From: Flavobacteriaceae bacterium UBA3078
GTDB taxonomy: Bacteria > Bacteroidota > Bacteroidia > Flavobacteriales > Flavobacteriaceae
Assembly: GCA_002366675.1 (NCBI GenBank)
Contig: DFBO01000125.1
Span: forward strand, 1-31,825
Length of the DNA: 31,825 nucleotides
Reading direction: 5' to 3'
Below, piece by piece: positions 1 through 8,841 of the stretch (position 1 is the stretch's first letter; each line of letters begins with the position of its first letter). Both the position numbers and the translations under genes were made by a program. The notes under the pieces were generated by a model that did no database searches, had not been told where the DNA came from, and saw only the letters and a list, made by a program, of their open reading frames with translations.

Positions 1-372
1 AATAGTTGCTGAACATGATGCAATTATACTAGAAATACTAGCTTGAGCTGCATCTCCTACTTGAGCATAATTACTATCTAAAATTCTGTAAGAGGTTTCA
101 GAGCCATAACTTCCTCCTCCATGCCAAGCGGTGGAAATATTATCACCATCATTAACAGAGAAAGGCAGGCTCTCAGAAGAACCACTCATAGTAACATTAG
201 ATAAGACGGCGTTACCATTAACATATACGCTCATGGTGTTTCCATTCCAGCCATCACCCCAAGAGTCATTCATCTCCAGTGTGTAATTACACGACTGCGA
301 ATAACCTGCAAGCGAGAACATTAAGAACAGCAAAAATGCCATTCTTCCAAATAAATTGTTTGATTTTTTCAT
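1..372 (-). CDS. Secreted protein of unknown function, N-terminal part (cut by window edge)
   Basis: The frame is open from an ATG at 370-372 to the left edge, giving 124 residues without a stop, so the C-terminus lies outside the window. The N-terminus looks like a signal peptide: MKKSNNLFGR, then a hydrophobic stretch ending around AGYSQS. The mature part begins with Cys and contains DSWGDGWNGNTMSVYVNG, a Gly/Trp/Asn-rich motif that I associate with exported flavobacterial proteins of beta-sandwich type, often carrying a type IX sorting tail. The tail cannot be checked here. A second Met at residue 11 is a possible alternative start, but it would shorten the positively charged n-region. The next gene upstream on this strand ends at 684, so this gene probably has its own promoter in the 373-683 gap. 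Function unknown. Confidence 0.75.
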   Translation of the reverse strand, partial: MKKSNNLFGRMAFLLFLMFSLAGYSQSCNYTLEMNDSWGDGWNGNTMSVYVNGNAVLSNVTMSGSSESLPFSVNDGDNISTAWHGGGSYGSETSYRILDSNYAQVGDAAQASISSIIASCSATI

Positions 373-683
373 AAATTAAATAAAATTAGTTAATAACTTA
401 GGTACACTTTGAGATTGGGACACCAAAAAGAAGTTAGGAATAAAGGTTTGTATAAGTAGAATATGGGTAGGCAATAAATATATATATATTTTAACAAAAT
501 GTTAAGTTTTTATCATTTTTTTCGATGAAATGCATGATTTTCATCTAATTGTAATCTTAAATATTAAAAGGATGCTGTTTCTGTTTTTATTTATATTATA
601 ATTCAATAATAAAGTATTTTAAAGGTTTTAATGAAAATTTTATTGAAAGCAAGAAATCTTGCTAAATAGTTATATGTAAATCA
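373..683. other. 311-base intergenic region, very A+T-rich
   Basis: This gap separates the stop of the giant type IX-secreted protein gene from the start of the partial gene at the left edge, both on the minus strand. It should hold the terminator of the former and the promoter of the latter. I found one inverted repeat (648-663) but no clear TAnnTTTG element on the minus strand, and no ORF, tRNA or tandem repeat beyond a short TA run near 480-489. Confidence 0.6.
648..663 (-). terminator. Possible weak terminator after the giant secreted protein gene
   Basis: AGCAAGA and TCTTGCT form a 7-base inverted repeat about 20 bases past the stop codon at 684-686. On the minus strand only a short T run follows it, so termination is plausible but not strong. 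Confidence 0.35.
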
Positions 684-3600
684 TTAATTTTTTAATACTA
701 CTTTTCGGGTTTTTTGCTTCCCATTTTCTAATTCAGCCTTAACTAAATATACACCATTTGATAGATTAGATGTGTTAAGACTAAAACGAAGTGTATTAAT
801 TTTAGTTTTATTTATTAATTCTCTACCAAGCATATCGTATATAATAACAGACTTCATGTTAATATTTTTCGATTTCACAAGAACATATTCACCATTAGGA
901 GCAGAGATTGTTAATTGATTATTCCATGTTTCTTCTTGAATACTTAGAGAGTTGTTTGTATAACGTAAAATAAACCTGTCGTTAAATACACCACTTTCAG
1001 ATGTAAATATATAAGGGTCAACTTTTAAATTATGAATGACATTGTTATAGGTGTCTTCTAAATATATATTTTGATCTACAGATGCAAAGAGACCATCAAT
1101 GGTATTTATACCTATAGTATAAATGTTGTTTTGGGGTATTTCGATTCCTAGAGGAACCATGTCGTTATTGTCAAAAGGATAAGCCTTCCCTTGAATGGCC
1201 ATTTTTTCTTCATTTATTAGTGAATAAAAACGAGTGCTTGCATCGCTAAGGTCGTTACCATCGAATAATCTGTCTTGTTCATTTGTTGCACCTTCAACAT
1301 AACCCACTAATATAGAAGTAGCCAAGTTGTTAGAATCAATAAGATCCAACCAAATACGATGACGTTCTGTGTCTTCTTCGGTTCTATAAAATTGATCGTT
1401 TCTAAAAGTTTCGTCACGCATTGTATTATTGAATATAACAGATTCAGATGTTGAAGACGTGTCATGATCCATTAATACAAAAAAGGATTGACCTGCGCCA
1501 ATATATCCGGAAAAACCAGCAGGAGCAGAACCTGTATGATTAAATTTTATATAGTCGTTAGGATTATAATTATACCCAAAATCTCCATAAAACGGATCTC
1601 CTTCAATATTACTTGGCGCACTTAAGTGTCTCCATAGATATACTGTTCCAGCAATTGTCGTATTTGCATCATCAATAATGTCTGAAGCATTTACAGTTAT
1701 AAATTCACGAGCAGAAATAGAAGAAGGATATGGGTTGCCAACTAAATTCCAATTGTCATCTAAAGCTGTTGCCATAGAAGAGCCAGCTCCAGGATAATTA
1801 GCTCCTGAATAAGTACCTCTTTGTATAGGTGTCGAAATAATACCATTATTTGGTCTACCAGTAAATTCTGCCGTAGTAAGAGTAACAGGAGGTGTTGGTG
1901 TAGTACCTGAAAGCCCTCGAATAATATATCCTTTTCCAATTTGCATGGTTTCGTTAGTAAAAACCCAGTTTCCATAATTTCCTACACCATTTCCAGAAAC
2001 CGTAGGAATCCATTTATAAATAAAATTAGGATCTCCTGGAGAAATATTTGCAACGTTATAGTCTTCAACTGGAGAAGACCAATAAATATAATCTAGATTA
2101 GTAACACTAGCTACTGAGCGTTGCATGTTAATTCTACCTGTATTATTATTGCTAGCAACATCGGTTATTTGAATTAAGTTGGCATTATTGCGAACAAGAA
2201 ATGTGGATGTGTTGTCTATGTCAATCCAATCGGATACAGTCATGGAAGTACCGGAATATAATTCAAGAGATGTGTTACTACTTAGAGTTAAGTTTTTAGC
2301 ATAAGCTGGATTTGGAGGTGTTGGTAATCCAGGATAGTTTAGTATGGGTTGGTTGGCAACATTATCTATGTAGACACAGTCTAAATCTGTTGGTTTTCCT
2401 TTTGGTTTCCAGTTGTTAATATCATTCCAATCTGTACTTACAGATCCTCTCCAAATTTTTCCAATTGTAAATTCTGTTGGCGTTCTTGGAGATGAACTAT
2501 CAGGACAATTAACCCAATATGTATAAACACCAGGTGTATTTGTATCTGGTAATCCAGATCCTGAAATACCCACAGGATTGAAAGCTGCTCCTGTACCGAT
2601 TGGTGAACCACCAGTTTCATTAGCATACCATTCTACATCTGCAGGAGGTCCTGAAACATTCCAAGTAAATGGACCAGTATGAGTTTCGCTTGTAAAAGCA
2701 AATTTTGTTGTTATTAAAGAATAGGGTGTTCCTTCAACTAAGTCTGCAGTTATTAATGGGTTTAAAGATGCGCCATCGTCATCATCTCCAGCTATCCAAG
2801 TTCCAGTGGCACATGATCCAGGAACAAAATTCCCATCATTAACAATAATGTATCCCATGGCGTCAAAATATGGTGAAGGATACTCCATACTAAATACGTA
2901 AGTACCAGTAGTGTTTACTGTAAAATTTATTCTATTATAATTAGCAGTCGTAACTGGGTCGAAAGCACAAGGGTCAATACTAGATATAAAAATTGTAGGT
3001 TGCAGTGCTACAGGATCTGTACTCGATTGTAAAATTCCTGTTAATACATTTCCAAGGCTTGTAGAACCAGTACAAGAATATACAGCATAAAGATCTTCAC
3101 TAACATCTCCTGGGCAACCAAGAGCAACTTGAGTGACTCCTTCTAGAGCTGGCGAGGACACACAGATACCAAAAGTACCATTTGCATTATTTCCTCGTTC
3201 CCAAACACGAATATAAACAACATCTCCAGGTGTTAATCCTATACTTGTTATAGATGGCATTGTACCGTTAGCACTACTGTTGCTATCGCAATCTAATAAG
3301 GTTAAACTATTACAATCGTTTCCTAAATATAAAGCCATGCCACCATCAACTAATCCAAAGTCTTGTGTATCTACAGTAATTTCACCAGTATCGTCTACTA
3401 CCACATAAAACCATACATCGCCACCTTGATAATTTGCGCATCCAGGAGCAGGTACTCCAAAAGTTGCAGAAGCACCAGCATTTGTGTATATCTCGTAGTT
3501 ACATATTGGTAAAACTTGAAGAGCTATGGCATTCGTACAAAAATTATTTGGAGGAGGAGGAGGAGGTGTGCTAATACAAATATTAAAATTTGCTTGAGCT

Positions 3601-5033
3601 GATGTATTTCCAGAACCTCTACCGTACACTCTTACATAATAAGTGTCACCTACATTAAGACCAACAACCGTAAAAATTTCAGGATTACTAGTGGTTTCAA
3701 ATATTAAAGAAGAACAATTTCCTCCAGGACTATTATAAACTCCGGCAGCAAGATTCATATTAGTACCGACTATAGGTACTATATCAAGTAAAGAAATACG
3801 ATGGTTTGTATTGGTAGCAACAAAATAGAACCAAACATCATTATCTGGAGTTCCAGTAACATCATCAGGTTGAGGAGACTGAGTTGCGTATGCTGTGGTT
3901 CCAGGTGTAACTACAGTACATGTTAAATCTGGATTTACTGTAAGACCTACGGCATTTGGACATTCATCATTTGGAGGTGATGGAGGAGACGGAGTTACAC
4001 AGATACCAAACGTACCGTTATTATCGTAACCACTTTCCCAAACCCTAATATATATGGTTTCTCCAGGCGTTAAGTCTGTTCTAATAATATATGGCATAAG
4101 CCCATTCCCACTATCGTTATCATCACATTCAACAAAAGTTAAAGAGCCACAAGTGCCAGTGTAGATTGCCATACCACCATCTGTCATGACACCTGTTTGA
4201 GTATCAATTATAATACCACCACTAGCTGGAACTGTTGCAGTAAACCAAACATCACCACTAATATAATTTCCACAGTATGGGCCAGCACCATAAGTGGTAT
4301 CTGTAGCGCCATAGTTGGTATATGTTAAATAAGTACACGTTGTATTTACAGGTAAGTTAATGGCTGTGCAAGGATCGTCGTTTGGTGGAGGTGTTGGTGT
4401 GTCTGAAACAATATAAACACTATCAATACCTGCAGGAGGATCAAATTCTAAACTGGTATTATTAACCCATTCCACGACAAATTTGAAAACACTTCCAGCA
4501 TAAATTGGTGGAACTAATAAGGTGGGAGAAGCTGTCCATGTACTACTACCATTATAATTCCCTCCTATTTGTATTCTATCAACTGAAGGAGTTATTTCTG
4601 TTCCGTATGTTGGTGTATATGTTTGAGGTACCACCCAAATTTTCATTACATCTAATCCGTTTTCACCTTGACAAATCCATTTAAAATCTACAGTAATTTC
4701 AGTCTCACCAGCAGGAACTGCAAGATCTCTGTATATATGAGAAGCACGTGCAGGACTAGCGGTATATTTGTGAGGAGGTACAGCTGCACCAGCATTATTA
4801 GTAATATATGCTGCAGCACGATTATCAAAGCCAGGTAAGGCTCCTATGCCAGAAACCCATTGATTTCTTGTGCTGTGGGATGGAGGATAAGTTACTCTCC
4901 AACCATTATCTATTAAATTAGATCCTACATCAAATCCACCACCAAGAGCTGGGTTAAGTAATTCTGTTTGACCAATGGCATTAGAATATACAAGCCCAAA
5001 TAGTAAAATGAATAATATTCTAATATTTTTCAT
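684..5033 (-). CDS. Giant type IX-secreted surface protein with three repeated domains and a C-terminal sorting domain
   Basis: This encodes 1449 residues. The frame extends 21 codons further upstream, but the Met at 5031-5033 directly begins a good signal peptide (MKNIRILFILLFGLVYSNAIGQ), so I start there. In order: an N-terminal beta-sandwich-like region; three related domains of about 130 residues (about 4385-3995, 3975-3565 and 3550-3155), each with Cys, a DVWF core and an ending like GICV, joined by Pro-rich linkers; a further domain beginning GCPGDVSEDLY; an Ig-like stretch with YANETGGSPIG; a region with WRGSVSTDWNDINNW and NLVGNPYPS; and a final type A sorting domain of about 75 residues with DMLGRELI, LSNGVYLVKAE and the basic end KTRKVVLKN. 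The sorting domain predicts export by the type IX system and anchoring at, or release from, the cell surface. No catalytic motif is visible. The DVWF domains resemble the pre-peptidase C-terminal type, suggesting binding or adhesion. Substrate unknown. Confidence 0.9.
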   Translation of the reverse strand: MKNIRILFILLFGLVYSNAIGQTELLNPALGGGFDVGSNLIDNGWRVTYPPSHSTRNQWVSGIGALPGFDNRAAAYITNNAGAAVPPHKYTASPARASHIYRDLAVPAGETEITVDFKWICQGENGLDVMKIWVVPQTYTPTYGTEITPSVDRIQIGGNYNGSSTWTASPTLLVPPIYAGSVFKFVVEWVNNTSLEFDPPAGIDSVYIVSDTPTPPPNDDPCTAINLPVNTTCTYLTYTNYGATDTTYGAGPYCGNYISGDVWFTATVPASGGIIIDTQTGVMTDGGMAIYTGTCGSLTFVECDDNDSGNGLMPYIIRTDLTPGETIYIRVWESGYDNNGTFGICVTPSPPSPPNDECPNAVGLTVNPDLTCTVVTPGTTAYATQSPQPDDVTGTPDNDVWFYFVATNTNHRISLLDIVPIVGTNMNLAAGVYNSPGGNCSSLIFETTSNPEIFTVVGLNVGDTYYVRVYGRGSGNTSAQANFNICISTPPPPPPNNFCTNAIALQVLPICNYEIYTNAGASATFGVPAPGCANYQGGDVWFYVVVDDTGEITVDTQDFGLVDGGMALYLGNDCNSLTLLDCDSNSSANGTMPSITSIGLTPGDVVYIRVWERGNNANGTFGICVSSPALEGVTQVALGCPGDVSEDLYAVYSCTGSTSLGNVLTGILQSSTDPVALQPTIFISSIDPCAFDPVTTANYNRINFTVNTTGTYVFSMEYPSPYFDAMGYIIVNDGNFVPGSCATGTWIAGDDDDGASLNPLITADLVEGTPYSLITTKFAFTSETHTGPFTWNVSGPPADVEWYANETGGSPIGTGAAFNPVGISGSGLPDTNTPGVYTYWVNCPDSSSPRTPTEFTIGKIWRGSVSTDWNDINNWKPKGKPTDLDCVYIDNVANQPILNYPGLPTPPNPAYAKNLTLSSNTSLELYSGTSMTVSDWIDIDNTSTFLVRNNANLIQITDVASNNNTGRINMQRSVASVTNLDYIYWSSPVEDYNVANISPGDPNFIYKWIPTVSGNGVGNYGNWVFTNETMQIGKGYIIRGLSGTTPTPPVTLTTAEFTGRPNNGIISTPIQRGTYSGANYPGAGSSMATALDDNWNLVGNPYPSSISAREFITVNASDIIDDANTTIAGTVYLWRHLSAPSNIEGDPFYGDFGYNYNPNDYIKFNHTGSAPAGFSGYIGAGQSFFVLMDHDTSSTSESVIFNNTMRDETFRNDQFYRTEEDTERHRIWLDLIDSNNLATSILVGYVEGATNEQDRLFDGNDLSDASTRFYSLINEEKMAIQGKAYPFDNNDMVPLGIEIPQNNIYTIGINTIDGLFASVDQNIYLEDTYNNVIHNLKVDPYIFTSESGVFNDRFILRYTNNSLSIQEETWNNQLTISAPNGEYVLVKSKNINMKSVIIYDMLGRELINKTKINTLRFSLNTSNLSNGVYLVKAELENGKQKTRKVVLKN

Positions 5034-5247
5034 TCTTAATATACTTGTAGCTTTGTAAATAAATGAGAGATTAATAAGTTTTTTTTGTAATGTCATTTAA
5101 CTTAAAATTAAAGTAAAAAGAATATTTAAGATTAAATCACAATACTATGGGAGAATGATAATTAATAAATTTCTTTAAGTTTACTTAAGCAATAAAAATA
5201 TCATAAATTTAGTTGCTTTATAAATATCTGATTCTAAATTCGTTAAA

Positions 5248-6138
5248 ATGATAGAAATAATAGACCAACGAAATATTTGCCTTACTCAGAATGTATATTT
5301 AAAACCAGATTATCTAAATCACCCATTAATTTCTGGAAATAAATTTAGAAAATTAAAATATAGTTTATTAAATGCTAGAGAATTAAATAAAAACTTGCTT
5401 CTAACTTTTGGTGGTGCTTTTTCTAACCATATTGCTGCAGTTGCAGCTGCAGGAAATGAGTTTGGTTTTAATACTATTGGTGTGATAAGAGGTGAAGAAT
5501 TAATTGATAAAATTAATGATAATCCAACATTAAATTTTGCTCAAAAACAAGGCATGAAACTACACTTTGTTTCCAGAGATGCTTATAAGCAAAAAACAAC
5601 TGAATTATTTATAGATAAATTGAGGTCTAAGTTTGGTGATTTTTATTTAATTCCTGAAGGAGGTACAAATAATTTCGCGATAAAAGGTTGTGAAGAAATT
5701 TTAACAGAAGTAGATGAATCGTTCGATTTTATTTGTTGTCCTGTTGGTACTGGAGGGACTATTAGTGGTTTGATTAATGCGAGTTTTCCAAATCAGAAAA
5801 TTCTAGGATTTCCTGCTATAAAAGGTGACTTTTTACGAGAAGAAATTAGTAATTTTGCAACTAAATCTAATTGGGAATTAATTCAAAAATATCATTTTGG
5901 AGGTTATGCTAAAATAAATACCGAATTAATTAGTTTCATTAATGAATTTAAGAATAGCTATAACATTCCTTTAGATCCTGTTTATACAGGAAAAATGATG
6001 TTTGGAATTTTTGAATTAGTGAAGCAGAATTATTTCCCAGAAGGTTCTAAAATATTGGCTATTCATACAGGAGGGTTGCAAGGGATTCAAGGTATGAACA
6101 CCCTGTTAAAAAGCAAACATTTACCAATAATTAATTAA
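5248..6138 (+). CDS. PLP-dependent 1-aminocyclopropane-1-carboxylate deaminase / D-cysteine desulfhydrase family protein
   Basis: The protein is 296 residues, slightly shorter than the roughly 320-340 typical of characterised members. It belongs to the fold type II (tryptophan synthase beta-like) PLP enzymes. Lys32 in SGNKFRK is the expected Schiff-base lysine. SNH (59-61) follows a GGAF loop as in ACC deaminase and D-cysteine desulfhydrase, and GTGGT (167-171) is the phosphate-binding loop. Members release ammonia from ACC or sulfide plus ammonia from D-cysteine. Sequence alone does not fix the substrate, and in flavobacteria D-cysteine or another D-amino acid seems more likely than ACC. It is the first gene of a tight operon: five bases separate it from the GH73-LysM gene, and hemL follows. 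The cellular link between the three is not obvious. Confidence 0.85.
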   Translation: MIEIIDQRNICLTQNVYLKPDYLNHPLISGNKFRKLKYSLLNARELNKNLLLTFGGAFSNHIAAVAAAGNEFGFNTIGVIRGEELIDKINDNPTLNFAQKQGMKLHFVSRDAYKQKTTELFIDKLRSKFGDFYLIPEGGTNNFAIKGCEEILTEVDESFDFICCPVGTGGTISGLINASFPNQKILGFPAIKGDFLREEISNFATKSNWELIQKYHFGGYAKINTELISFINEFKNSYNIPLDPVYTGKMMFGIFELVKQNYFPEGSKILAIHTGGLQGIQGMNTLLKSKHLPIIN

Positions 6139-6143
6139 AGTTA

Positions 6144-6968
6144 ATGAAAAAACTTATCGTCATTTTTGTTTTAAGTGCCATTGTTTTTAGTTGTGGTTCA
6201 AGTAGGAAAACAAGTTCGAAGCGTTCAAAAAGTAAATCAAAGTCAGAACGCGTAGTAAAAGATAGTAGAACAAAGCCCATAGCTCCAAATACAAAAGAAA
6301 CTAACGAAGTTATTGAGGCAGAAAACACATCTGTAAGAGTTCCAAATTCTACAGATGAATATGTAACACTTTTTTATGGAATCGCTCAAGAAGAAATGCG
6401 TCTTTATGGTATTCCTGCAAGTATTACTTTGGCTCAAGGTATTTTAGAGTCAGCTTCAGGGAAGGGTCGATTAGCTGTTGAAGCAAACAACCATTTTGGG
6501 ATTAAATGTCATGGTTGGACAGGAGCAAAAATATATCATGATGATGATGCGTCTCAAGAGTGTTTTAGAAAGTATAACCATGCTAAATATTCTTATAGAG
6601 ACCACTCATTGTTTTTAACAAAGAGATCGAGATATCAAAATTTGTTTACTCTTAAAAAGGATGATTATAAAGGTTGGGCAAAAGGATTAAAATCTGCAGG
6701 ATATGCAACAGATAGAAAATATCCAGATAAATTAATTAGTTTAATTGAACGCTATCAATTATATAGATATGACGATGCTGTTTTAGGTAATAAAAAGTCT
6801 AGGTCTATTACACTAAAATCAGAAGACACGCATTTAATTACTAAAGGAGATACGTTATATTCTTTGTCTAAAAGGTATGGTGTAACTGTTGATGAATTAA
6901 AAAGGTTGAATAATTTATCTAGTAACGATTTAACTATTGGTAATGTATTAATAGTTAAATCTAATTAA
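6144..6968 (+). CDS. GH73 glucosaminidase lipoprotein with C-terminal LysM domain (peptidoglycan hydrolase)
   Basis: The 274-residue protein starts with a lipoprotein signal (MKKLIVIFVLSAIVFSC, Cys17). A Lys/Ser/Arg-rich linker follows to about residue 65. Residues 70-208 match the glucosaminidase family (GH73/FlgJ-like): GIPASITLAQGILESASG with Glu102 as expected general acid, then NNHFGIKCHGW, FRKYNHAKYSYRDHSLFL and YATDRKYPDKLISLIERY. Residues 229-272 are one LysM domain (ITKGDTLYSLSKRYGV) for peptidoglycan binding. The predicted role is cleavage of N-acetylglucosaminyl-beta-1,4-N-acetylmuramic acid bonds in the periplasm, in remodelling or cell separation. Gaps of 5 bases before and 14 bases after it indicate co-transcription with the PLP enzyme and hemL. 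Confidence 0.93.
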   Translation: MKKLIVIFVLSAIVFSCGSSRKTSSKRSKSKSKSERVVKDSRTKPIAPNTKETNEVIEAENTSVRVPNSTDEYVTLFYGIAQEEMRLYGIPASITLAQGILESASGKGRLAVEANNHFGIKCHGWTGAKIYHDDDASQECFRKYNHAKYSYRDHSLFLTKRSRYQNLFTLKKDDYKGWAKGLKSAGYATDRKYPDKLISLIERYQLYRYDDAVLGNKKSRSITLKSEDTHLITKGDTLYSLSKRYGVTVDELKRLNNLSSNDLTIGNVLIVKSN

Positions 6969-6982
6969 AAAGAACATATTTC

Positions 6983-8269
6983 ATGTTATATAAAAGAAGT
7001 AGTACATTATTTTCTGAAGCAGAGAAGGTAATCCCTGGAGGTGTAAATTCTCCAGTTAGAGCATTTAAATCTGTTGGAGGAACTCCAATTTTTATTAAGA
7101 AAGCATTTAAAGCTTATTTAATTGATGAAGATGATAATCAATATATAGATTATATTAATTCTTGGGGACCTATGATTTTGGGTCATGCACACAAACCAGT
7201 AGTTGATGCTGTTATTGAGAAAACAAAACTAGGAACCTCTTTTGGAACACCAACAGAAATCGAAACAAAAATTGCTCAGTTAGCAGTTTCTATGGTGCCA
7301 AATATCGATAAAATTAGATTTGTAAATTCGGGTACTGAAGCATGTATGAGCGCTGTTAGATTAGCAAGAGGTTTTACAGGAAAAGATAAAATTGTAAAAT
7401 TTGCAGGTTGTTATCATGGACATAGCGATTCATTTTTAATTCAGGCTGGAAGTGGTGCAGTGACTCTTGGCGTTCCAAATAGTCCTGGAGTTACTAAAGG
7501 GACAGCACAAGATACCTTGTTGACAAGATATAACGATATAGATCATGTTAAACAGGTTATTGAGGCTAATAAAGACGAAGTAGCATGTGTTATTTTAGAA
7601 CCTGTAGCTGGAAACATGGGCTGTATTCCACCTAAGACAGGTTTTTTAGAAGAGCTAAGAAGTTTATGTGATACTAATAATATTCTGTTGATTTTCGATG
7701 AGGTTATGACAGGCTTTCGTTTAGCAAAAGGTGGTGCTCAAGAGTTATATGGAATAGCTGCAGATTTGGTTTGCTTCGGAAAAGTTATTGGAGGAGGCTT
7801 GCCAGTTGGAGCATTTGCTGGTAGAGAAGAAATTATGAATTATTTAGCACCTCTTGGACCAGTATATCAAGCAGGAACATTAAGTGGAAACCCTTTGGCA
7901 ATGGCAGCAGGATTAGCGATGCTTACTGAATTAAATAACGATAGAGAAATCTATAAACGCTTAGCTGATAAAACAGCTTACTTGCATAAAGGCATTGCTG
8001 GAGTTTTAGATAAACATCAAATTCTACATACAATTAATAGAGTAGGTTCTATGATTTCTATTCATTTTTCTAAAAATGAAGTTGTTGATTTTGAATCTGC
8101 TACTGAAGGGAATAACGAAAGGTTTAAAGCCTTTTTTCAAGGCATGTTAAAAGAAGGTGTTTATATTGCTCCAAGTGCTTTTGAAACTTGGTTTATTACT
8201 GATGCTTTAACTTATGAAGATTTAGATAAAACTATTGAAGCTTGTAATAAAGTTTGTAAGTTATTGTAA
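6983..8269 (+). CDS. hemL: Glutamate-1-semialdehyde 2,1-aminomutase
   Basis: The 428-residue length is normal for HemL. It converts glutamate-1-semialdehyde to 5-aminolevulinate in the C5 route to haem, using PLP or PMP. Visible signatures are PGGVNSPVRAF near the N-terminus, NSGTEACMSAVRLAR (115-129), CYHGHSD (143-149), FDEVMTGFR (238-246, with the PLP-contacting Asp239) and CFGKVIGGGLPVGAF (264-278), where Lys267 is the Schiff-base lysine. The last stretches separate it from plain class III transaminases. It is the last gene of the operon, and a strong bidirectional hairpin begins right at its stop codon. Confidence 0.97.
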   Translation: MLYKRSSTLFSEAEKVIPGGVNSPVRAFKSVGGTPIFIKKAFKAYLIDEDDNQYIDYINSWGPMILGHAHKPVVDAVIEKTKLGTSFGTPTEIETKIAQLAVSMVPNIDKIRFVNSGTEACMSAVRLARGFTGKDKIVKFAGCYHGHSDSFLIQAGSGAVTLGVPNSPGVTKGTAQDTLLTRYNDIDHVKQVIEANKDEVACVILEPVAGNMGCIPPKTGFLEELRSLCDTNNILLIFDEVMTGFRLAKGGAQELYGIAADLVCFGKVIGGGLPVGAFAGREEIMNYLAPLGPVYQAGTLSGNPLAMAAGLAMLTELNNDREIYKRLADKTAYLHKGIAGVLDKHQILHTINRVGSMISIHFSKNEVVDFESATEGNNERFKAFFQGMLKEGVYIAPSAFETWFITDALTYEDLDKTIEACNKVCKLL

Positions 8270-8270
8270 A

Positions 8271-8313
8271 AAAAAACGCTGTTTAAGAATTAATTCTCAA
8301 GCAGCGTTTTTAA
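8271..8313. terminator. Bidirectional intrinsic terminator between hemL and the CpxP-like gene
   Basis: AAAAACGCTG and CAGCGTTTTT flank an inner palindrome AGAATTAATTCT. The A tract and T tract on the two sides allow termination from either direction, as suits the convergent genes ending at 8269 and 8326. Confidence 0.85.
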
Positions 8314-8325
8314 CTATAAACAATA

Positions 8326-8778
8326 CTAATGTTTTTCAGAATGCTTCATTTTTTGTTTTTTATGTGCGCGTTCTTTCTGGTTTTCTCGTCTTTCTTTACT
8401 TATTACTTCCCATTTTTCATATTGATTATCATCTAGAATGTCTTTCATTTTTTTCTTCATTTCTATTTGACGATCTAGTTGCTCATTCTTCATATTAAGT
8501 CGTTCTTCTTTGGAAGGTTTTGCTTTTTCAAGAGAATTAGAACTTTTTTCTCTAGATTCGTAATGTGCTTTACGATCTTGAGCATTTTGTAGATTGATTT
8601 TCAGAATTTGTTTTTGTTGCACATCTGTTAGATCTAAATCTAAAGTCATTTGTTTCGTCTGAATTTGAGCCATTTCTTCAGGAGTATAATCTTGAAATTT
8701 ATCTGCTCTTTCTCTTTTTTCTTGTGCATTAGCTAAGAGACTAAGCGAAATTAATACAACTGCAATTACATTTTTCAT
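8326..8778 (-). CDS. Exported CpxP/Spy-like (LTxxQ motif) small protein
   Basis: This is a 150-residue protein with a signal peptide (MKNVIAVVLISLSLLANAQ) and a highly charged, helix-forming mature part rich in Lys, Glu and Gln. Two LTxxQ-like motifs are visible: LTDVQ (50-54) and LDDNQ (115-119), the hallmark of periplasmic CpxP/Spy-type stress chaperones and their Bacteroidota relatives. The C-terminus is strongly basic (KKQKMKHSEKH). The likely role is as a periplasmic chaperone-like or envelope stress protein, but this is by motif only. It lies 63 bases downstream of the diheme cytochrome gene on the same strand and may be co-transcribed with it. Confidence 0.7.
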   Translation of the reverse strand: MKNVIAVVLISLSLLANAQEKRERADKFQDYTPEEMAQIQTKQMTLDLDLTDVQQKQILKINLQNAQDRKAHYESREKSSNSLEKAKPSKEERLNMKNEQLDRQIEMKKKMKDILDDNQYEKWEVISKERRENQKERAHKKQKMKHSEKH

Positions 8779-8841
8779 TATTTAGTTTTTAGAATTATAA
8801 TTATAAGACCAATTAATTAAATAAAGGTTTAATTTTAACTT

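Noticed and set aside
480..489. TA-dinucleotide run resembling a short tandem repeat.
   Set aside because: It is too short and lies in very A+T-rich DNA, where such runs are expected.
466..495. GGTAGG in the 373-683 gap followed by A+T-rich sequence, resembling the first half of the ECF promoter element.
   Set aside because: The second block is not found 18 bases later, and the strand points towards the end of a gene, not the start of one.
5034..5096. Upstream ATG for the giant secreted protein (21 extra residues).
   Set aside because: It would bury the signal peptide behind a basic, non-family stretch; the Met at 5033 gives a standard signal peptide.
8235..8498. An 87-residue plus-strand frame after hemL.
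   Set aside because: It overlaps the end of hemL, crosses the terminator hairpin and runs antisense to the CpxP-like gene; its hydrophobic look comes from the reversed Lys/Glu-rich coding sequence.
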